Below are positions 13,861 through 18,634 of a stretch of DNA of 18,634 nucleotides, piece by piece. This DNA comes from JAYODZ01 sp965660195 (lineage in GTDB: Bacteria; Pseudomonadota; Alphaproteobacteria; RS24). Made by a program: the position numbers and the translations under genes. The notes beneath the pieces were generated by a model that saw nothing but the letters and a program-made list of their open reading frames with translations, made no database searches and was not told where the DNA came from. The number at the start of each line of letters is the position of its first letter. The first letter of the stretch is position 1. Location: NCBI GenBank assembly GCA_965660195.1, contig CBFHZM010000030.1, forward strand, positions 1 to 18,634. Reading direction: 5' to 3'.

Positions 13861-16017
13861 TTATGCCGCTTCGTTGTGGCCAAGATGGGCTGTCAGCGTT
13901 GTGATAAGCTCCGCCGCAGCATCAGGGATGATTGTGCCGGGTGGGAAGATGGCCTTTGCTCCTGCTTTGCGCAGGGCCTCGAAATCTTGCGGCGGAATAA
14001 CGCCACCGACAATCACCATGATATTCTCAGCGCCGGACTGCTTTAAACTGTCGCGCAGTTCAGGCACCAGTGTGAGGTGACCTGCAGCCAAGGAGCTGAC
14101 GCCGACAACATGGGCACCGGCGTCAATGGCATCGCGGGCGGCTTCGTCGGGCGTTTGAAAGAGCGGGCCGGTGACGACATCAAAGCCGAGATCAGCGAAT
14201 GCCGTGGCCACAACTTTTTGGCCGCGGTCATGGCCATCTTGGCCCATTTTAGCGATGTAAATTTTCGGCGCACAGCCCTCGCGTTCGCTGAAGCGCGCGA
14301 CCATTTCCTTGACCTTTAGAAAGCTCTCAGACTGTTCGCCATAATCGCGGCCATACACATTGGACACAGTTTGCGGTGTTGCAGCATGGCGATTGAAACT
14401 TTTCTCCATCGCATCCGACATTTCCCCCACCGTCGCCATCGCCCTCGCGGCGTCAACGGCTAAGGCCAATAAATTGCCTTGGCCTGTTGCTGCACACTGC
14501 GCGAGCGCTTCGAGGGCGGCTTGTGTTTTGCTTTCGTCGCGGTCGGCGCGGAGCTTTTGAAGGCGATCAATCTGAGCTTTACGCACGGCCGAATTATCAA
14601 CCTTCAACACGTCAATCTCGTCTTCCTGTTCGAGCTTGAATTTATTGACGCCGACGACGGTTTGGCGCCCGCTATCGATGCGCGCTTGCGTTTGCGCCGC
14701 GGCCTTTTCGATGCGTAGTTTCGGTATGCCTTGCTCAATGGCGGCGGCCATGCCACCGAGCTTTTCAACCTCGGTGATGTGTGCGAGTGCGCGTTGGGCG
14801 AGGTCGTGCGTTAGGCGCTCGACAAAATAACTTCCGCCCCAAGGGTCGATCACTTTGGTGGTATTACTCTCGGTTTGCAAAACAAGCTGCGTGTTACGGG
14901 CAATCCGGGCTGAGAAATCGGTCGGCAAGGCCAGCGCTTCGTCGAAGCTATTGGTGTGTAGCGATTGCGTATGCCCTTGCGTTGCCGCCATGGCCTCGAT
15001 GCAAGTCCTTACGATATTATTATAAATATCTTGCGCCGTGAGGCTCCAGCCCGAGGTCTGGCAATGGGTTCTGAGCGCCATGGATTTCGGATTCTGCGCC
15101 CCCAAGCCGCGCATTAATTGCGCCCACAATAAACGGGCGGCGCGCATTTTGGCGATCTCGGTAAAGAAGTCCATGCCGATCGCCCAGAAGAAAGAGAGGC
15201 GCGGTGCAAAGGCGTCAATGTCGAGCCCTGCGGCCATACCAGCCCGCACATATTCGATGCCGTCGGCGAGCGTATAAGCAAGTTCCAGATCAGCCGTCGC
15301 GCCTGCTTCTTGCATGTGATAGCCCGAAATCGAAATCGAGTTGAATTTCGGCATATGCGCGGAAGTGAAGGCAAAAATATCGGAGATAATCCGCATCGAA
15401 GGTTTTGGCGGATAGATATAGGTATTGCGAACCATGAACTCTTTTAGGATGTCATTCTGGATGGTCCCGGCGAGTTTATCGGGGCTGACGCCTTGCTCCT
15501 CGGCCGCCGCGATGTAGAGCGCCATAATTGGCAGTACGGCGCCGTTCATCGTCATCGATACACTCATCTCGTCAAGCGGAATACCGGCGAAAAGGGTGCG
15601 CATGTCATAGATGGAATCAATAGCAACGCCGGCCATACCAACATCGCCGGCAACCCGTGGGTGATCACTATCATAGCCGCGGTGGGTGGCGAGGTCGAAC
15701 GCAACCGAGAGGCCTTTTTGGCCAGCTTTAAGGTTGCGACGGTAGAAAGCGTTTGAGGCTTCTGCTGTTGAGAACCCAGCATATTGACGAACTGTCCATG
15801 GCTTATTGACATACATGGTGGGGTAGGGGCCGCGGATAAAGGGCGCTAGACCCGGCAGGCTGTCGATGTAAGGCAACTCTGCAATATCGGCGTGTGTGTA
15901 GAGTGTTTTGACATCGAGCCCTTCGGGTAACCGACGGTGGCGTGTCGCCAAGATATCGGTTCTCTGGGCGGCAGATATATTGAGGTCGAGTTTGCTAAAA
16001 TCTGGCTTACGGCTCAT
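13861..16017 (-). CDS. scpA: Methylmalonyl-CoA mutase, large (catalytic) subunit
   Basis: Adenosylcobalamin-dependent mutase that interconverts (R)-methylmalonyl-CoA and succinyl-CoA in propionyl-CoA metabolism. The protein has 718 residues, the usual length. The N-terminal TIM barrel holds the active-site set seen in the Propionibacterium enzyme: Tyr79 in RQYAGF, Gln187 in TIQND, Arg197 in MVRNTY and His234 in GYHMQ. Tyr79 and Arg197 favour a methylmalonyl-CoA rather than isobutyryl-CoA substrate. The C-terminal B12 domain has the DXHXXG motif in KMGQDGHDRG (Lys590, Asp594, lower axial ligand His596), then GVSSLAAGH and VGGVIP. The ATG at 16017 begins one base after the mutA stop, with a G-rich purine stretch upstream. 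No epimerase, propionyl-CoA carboxylase or MeaB chaperone gene is in the window. Confidence 0.97.
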   Translation of the reverse strand: MSRKPDFSKLDLNISAAQRTDILATRHRRLPEGLDVKTLYTHADIAELPYIDSLPGLAPFIRGPYPTMYVNKPWTVRQYAGFSTAEASNAFYRRNLKAGQKGLSVAFDLATHRGYDSDHPRVAGDVGMAGVAIDSIYDMRTLFAGIPLDEMSVSMTMNGAVLPIMALYIAAAEEQGVSPDKLAGTIQNDILKEFMVRNTYIYPPKPSMRIISDIFAFTSAHMPKFNSISISGYHMQEAGATADLELAYTLADGIEYVRAGMAAGLDIDAFAPRLSFFWAIGMDFFTEIAKMRAARLLWAQLMRGLGAQNPKSMALRTHCQTSGWSLTAQDIYNNIVRTCIEAMAATQGHTQSLHTNSFDEALALPTDFSARIARNTQLVLQTESNTTKVIDPWGGSYFVERLTHDLAQRALAHITEVEKLGGMAAAIEQGIPKLRIEKAAAQTQARIDSGRQTVVGVNKFKLEQEDEIDVLKVDNSAVRKAQIDRLQKLRADRDESKTQAALEALAQCAATGQGNLLALAVDAARAMATVGEMSDAMEKSFNRHAATPQTVSNVYGRDYGEQSESFLKVKEMVARFSEREGCAPKIYIAKMGQDGHDRGQKVVATAFADLGFDVVTGPLFQTPDEAARDAIDAGAHVVGVSSLAAGHLTLVPELRDSLKQSGAENIMVIVGGVIPPQDFEALRKAGAKAIFPPGTIIPDAAAELITTLTAHLGHNEAA

Positions 16018-16018
16018 C

Positions 16019-17812
16019 TTATGCCCCCAATCCTAAGGTTGTATGAATTGTTTCTGCAAAGCCGAGTGCATTACAGCCAGCAAAACAATAGGCGTCAATT
16101 TCGTCGATCTCGCGCGATTTACCGGCTAAGGCAATGTGAACCGCGCCAGCGGCTTTTAAAGCTTGCGCAAGTGCTTCAGCGTAGCTGTCATAATCGACAT
16201 CGGCACCACATATGCAGGCAATTTTGGCGCCGCTATTTTTAAAGGCTGTGGCAATGGCATCGACATCAGTACCACCATCGCCGATTAAGCTCGCGACCCC
16301 ACCGACGGCGTAAATATTCGCCGCGAAATTGACCCGAGCTGTTGCTCGCGCTGGTGTTCCGATGGCGGCGAGAAAAACCTTTGGCTTTACGGGTTCGGCG
16401 CGTTGCCGCAGTGCTTCGAAACTTTCCGCCAGGCGTGCTTCGCGGAAATCGCCCACGCCATGAGGGGCACGCGCGGTCAGAGGGGCTTCCTCCAAATTTG
16501 GGAATTCGCTGACGCCGATCAAAGCTTCGGACCGTTTATTATTCTTCGCAAACCGATCGGTCGCCACTTTCTTAATGGTTGTAGCAATACTGCCGGCCTT
16601 CAGTTGCGCCAGTAGCCCGCCGGCCGCTTCGATTGATTGGAAACTTTTCCAAGCTGTTTCGGCGAGGTCTTGCGTCAAGCGCTCAATATACCAAGAGCCA
16701 CCTGCAGGATCTATGACATGACCAAGATGACTTTCTTCCTGCATGATAATTTGCGTATTACGCGCGATCCGCCGCGATAAATCATTATCGCCGTCGCTCA
16801 CAGCGGTACAGGGGGCGACGACCACCATATCGGCGCCGCCAATCGCCGCGCCACAGCAGGCCACGGTGGCGCGTAAAATATTGACCCAGGGGTCAATGGT
16901 TGAGAAAGATCGTTCGCTGATTTCGGCAATAATATAGGGCGGCGTGTCGGCAATATCATAGGCCGTACAAATTTGTGACCAAATCAGGCGCGCGGCACGT
17001 AGTTTTGCAATGGTCGCAAAGAAATCGATGTCAGCCGCTACCGATAGCGTTGTTTTCTGAGCCAGCGTTGATGCGGACTCGCCAGCATCGATGCCTGCCT
17101 CAATATAACTCACAAGGCTCGCTGCCATAAGCGCGAGTTCGAGTGCTTCGCCAGCGCCGGCGGCATGATACGGGATGCCGCTTGCTGTCAACAGACGCAG
17201 CTGCGGGCGGTCTTTCCCCCACGCTAAAATAGAGGCGACGGTATCGACTGAAGGAGGTGCACCCGCCGTTATAGCCGCACCGATCGGGTCGGCATTCAGG
17301 AAGCCGCGCTGCTGATCGACTGTAATATTTTGTGCGGCCCAGAGTGCATCAAATAGCGCTTGCGCATCTTCAATATTGATACCCGGTGTCATTGCCAATG
17401 GTGCGATATCAAGCATCACGCCGCCAAACAGTTTATCCGCTTGTTGCTGCGAGATGACGCCTTGCGATAAATCGAGCAAGATGGCACTGACGCCGCCCGT
17501 CAGGTCGAGCAGCATGGAGCGATTATCGGCGCCTTTGCGGCCGGGAATATAGCGCTGTGCAATATGCCAGGGCAAATGCGGATCGCGTTGGCTCTGGCTG
17601 CCGCGAATATAAGGGTGGTGTCCGGGTGTGCCGTGTGCGGCAGCCGCGATCGGAGCATTGGCTTGTGTGTAAAGTGGTTGCCGCGTGAGACCATCAACTT
17701 CGCGCGAGACAAGATCATCTACGCTCCCACCTTTCAGGGCTGCGCTGACAGCGGCCAGCCAGGTCGCTTCGTCATAAACAGGGAAATCAGACTTGAGCAG
17801 GTGATCCGTCAT
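16019..17812 (-). CDS. mutA: Methylmalonyl-CoA mutase, small subunit
   Basis: Non-catalytic partner of the heterodimeric mutase, 597 residues. It repeats the architecture of the large subunit (barrel, then Rossmann-like domain) but is degenerate. The C-terminal domain begins PKVFLAAIGTPARATARVNF, where the catalytic subunit carries DXHXXG, so it cannot supply the cobalt-binding histidine. Barrel segments such as RIARNTQIIMQEESHLG and IDPAGGSWYIERLT align with the large subunit. The frame stays open upstream to 18178, but that stretch lies within lptG in another frame. I chose the ATG at 17812 (MTDHLLKSDFPVYDEATW), which has GGAG and AAGAAG upstream. The stop TAA is separated from the scpA start by a single base, so the subunits are almost certainly translated from one message. 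Confidence 0.95.
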   Translation of the reverse strand: MTDHLLKSDFPVYDEATWLAAVSAALKGGSVDDLVSREVDGLTRQPLYTQANAPIAAAAHGTPGHHPYIRGSQSQRDPHLPWHIAQRYIPGRKGADNRSMLLDLTGGVSAILLDLSQGVISQQQADKLFGGVMLDIAPLAMTPGINIEDAQALFDALWAAQNITVDQQRGFLNADPIGAAITAGAPPSVDTVASILAWGKDRPQLRLLTASGIPYHAAGAGEALELALMAASLVSYIEAGIDAGESASTLAQKTTLSVAADIDFFATIAKLRAARLIWSQICTAYDIADTPPYIIAEISERSFSTIDPWVNILRATVACCGAAIGGADMVVVAPCTAVSDGDNDLSRRIARNTQIIMQEESHLGHVIDPAGGSWYIERLTQDLAETAWKSFQSIEAAGGLLAQLKAGSIATTIKKVATDRFAKNNKRSEALIGVSEFPNLEEAPLTARAPHGVGDFREARLAESFEALRQRAEPVKPKVFLAAIGTPARATARVNFAANIYAVGGVASLIGDGGTDVDAIATAFKNSGAKIACICGADVDYDSYAEALAQALKAAGAVHIALAGKSREIDEIDAYCFAGCNALGFAETIHTTLGLGA

Positions 17813-17841
17813 ATTCTTCTTTACTCCAATATTTTTGCGTC

Positions 17842-18634
17842 TCAGCTCTCTTCGCGGTCGAGAAGCAGAGAAATTGTCAAAAGCAGCAAGATGGCGCTCG
17901 GCACCCACGCCGCAATGCCTGTCGGTAAATAGGCAAGTTGAGCGATTTTTGCAACAATCTGGCTCGCGATATTTGCTACAAAGCCTGCGAGAATGGCGAG
18001 GCCAATAGACCCTGCAAGCGAGACAATCCGTCCCCGTGGGGTGCTGAAGACAATGGCAATTAATACCATAAGTGCCAAAAATACCGGCGTCGATAACAGA
18101 CGATGAAGGCGAAGCTCGTGCAACGTCATGTCGAGACCCGCGGCTCGCCCACTTTCGATCTGTCCTGGTAATCGCCAAATCGGTGCAGTGCGGGCATCGA
18201 TCAAACGTTCGCGGATTTCTTCTGCGTCAACGCCATCGTCTGATCTGATAAGCTGAACCTCCCCCGAGGTTAGAGTTAGAACCCAAGCGCCATCCTCAAC
18301 TTTGGCTTCGGCTGCAAAAGTGCGATCAGTCATGTCGCCGGCGAGATCGTAATGATAAAGCGTCACATCCGATAAACGCATATTGCTCGTATCGCGCACG
18401 TTTCGGCCATGGATAATGTAATAGCCCCTCGGAGATGATTGCCGGACCCAAATTCCTGTCGACAACAAATCGAGGCTTTGGTCCTGTCCTTTTAAGCCGG
18501 CGACAATTTTGTCGGCATAGGTCCGGCTTCTACTAGCCAAGGGGTCAATAATTAGGACCAATGAAGCACTCAGGACGATTGTCACTATTAGACTTGGCGC
18601 CGCGAACTGCCAAACAGACAAACCTGCAGCACGC
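17842..18634 (-). CDS. lptG: LptG-type lipopolysaccharide export permease, 5' end outside window
   Basis: C-terminal part of a YjgP/YjgQ-family inner-membrane protein. The family (LptF/LptG) pairs with LptB to extract LPS and pass it to the periplasmic bridge. The frame is open to the window edge. The TTG at 18621 is internal, and codons for Arg-Ala-Ala-Gly precede it. Layout: a membrane helix following GLSVWQFAAPSL, a periplasmic beta-rich (jellyroll-like) domain of about 130 residues including WVRQSSPRGYYIIHGR, then three hydrophobic segments at the C-terminus. GLSVWQ and the short C-terminal tail favour LptG over LptF. The partner lptF is usually just upstream and would lie off the window. 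The stop is 29 bp before the mutA start on the same strand, so lptG and mutA-scpA may share a transcript. Confidence 0.85.
   Translation of the reverse strand, partial: RAAGLSVWQFAAPSLIVTIVLSASLVLIIDPLASRSRTYADKIVAGLKGQDQSLDLLSTGIWVRQSSPRGYYIIHGRNVRDTSNMRLSDVTLYHYDLAGDMTDRTFAAEAKVEDGAWVLTLTSGEVQLIRSDDGVDAEEIRERLIDARTAPIWRLPGQIESGRAAGLDMTLHELRLHRLLSTPVFLALMVLIAIVFSTPRGRIVSLAGSIGLAILAGFVANIASQIVAKIAQLAYLPTGIAAWVPSAILLLLTISLLLDREES

Noticed and set aside
17813..18178. 122-codon upstream extension of the mutA frame
   Set aside because: It lies within the lptG coding sequence in another frame, is rich in Cys, Arg and Ser unlike mutase N-termini, and the ATG at 17812 has a ribosome binding site and gives a family-like start.
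1..18634. Search for CRISPR arrays, tRNA/rRNA genes, transposases, phage genes and riboswitches
   Set aside because: None is visible. All gaps are under 200 bp and the genes are conserved housekeeping families, so I do not claim a new defence or mobile system here.

Overview
The window looks like a chromosomal housekeeping segment of an alphaproteobacterium. The evidence is gene order and protein type: a divergent tyrS/anmK pair, an iscR-led SUF operon carrying an extra NifS-type cysteine desulfurase, sufT and an A-type carrier, a heterodimeric methylmalonyl-CoA mutase, and an LptG-type permease. Base composition appears moderate by eye and coding density is very high. I cannot name a genus from sequence alone. 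I see no rRNA, tRNA, CRISPR array, insertion sequence or phage gene. Nearly every base lies in or next to a gene, and the longest non-coding stretch is about 195 bp (5644-5837).

Layout. (1) 1-2520, plus strand: the 3' part of a large AsmA/YhdP-like (DUF3971-type) envelope protein. (2) 2562-3827, minus strand: tyrS, divergent from anmK (3900-4982, plus strand). (3) 4990-5643, minus strand: a small alpha/beta hydrolase, convergent with anmK and divergent from iscR. (4) 5838-12951, plus strand: iscR, a NifS-like cysteine desulfurase, sufB, sufC, sufD, sufS, sufT and a SufA/IscA-type carrier, mostly overlapping or a few bases apart. (5) 12997-13857, plus strand: tesB, possibly the tail of the same transcript. 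(6) 13861-18634, minus strand: in transcription order lptG (partial), mutA and scpA, running head-on into tesB with only 3 bp between the stop codons.

How the genes work together. IscR is a predicted Fe-S-sensing repressor. A clear inverted repeat matching the E. coli type 1 IscR consensus lies on the likely -35 element of its own operon. That predicts feedback control of the whole SUF pathway: sulfur mobilisation by two desulfurases, cluster assembly on SufBCD, and maturation or transfer by SufT and the A-type carrier. The methylmalonyl-CoA mutase subunits form a two-gene unit that would feed propionyl-CoA carbon into succinyl-CoA. TesB hydrolyses acyl-CoAs. AnmK recycles anhydro-MurNAc from cell-wall turnover.

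I found no convincing undescribed system. The best leads are regulatory: the IscR operator and an adjacent second palindrome, a perfect hairpin between the A-type carrier gene and tesB, and the nearly overlapping tesB/scpA 3' ends.
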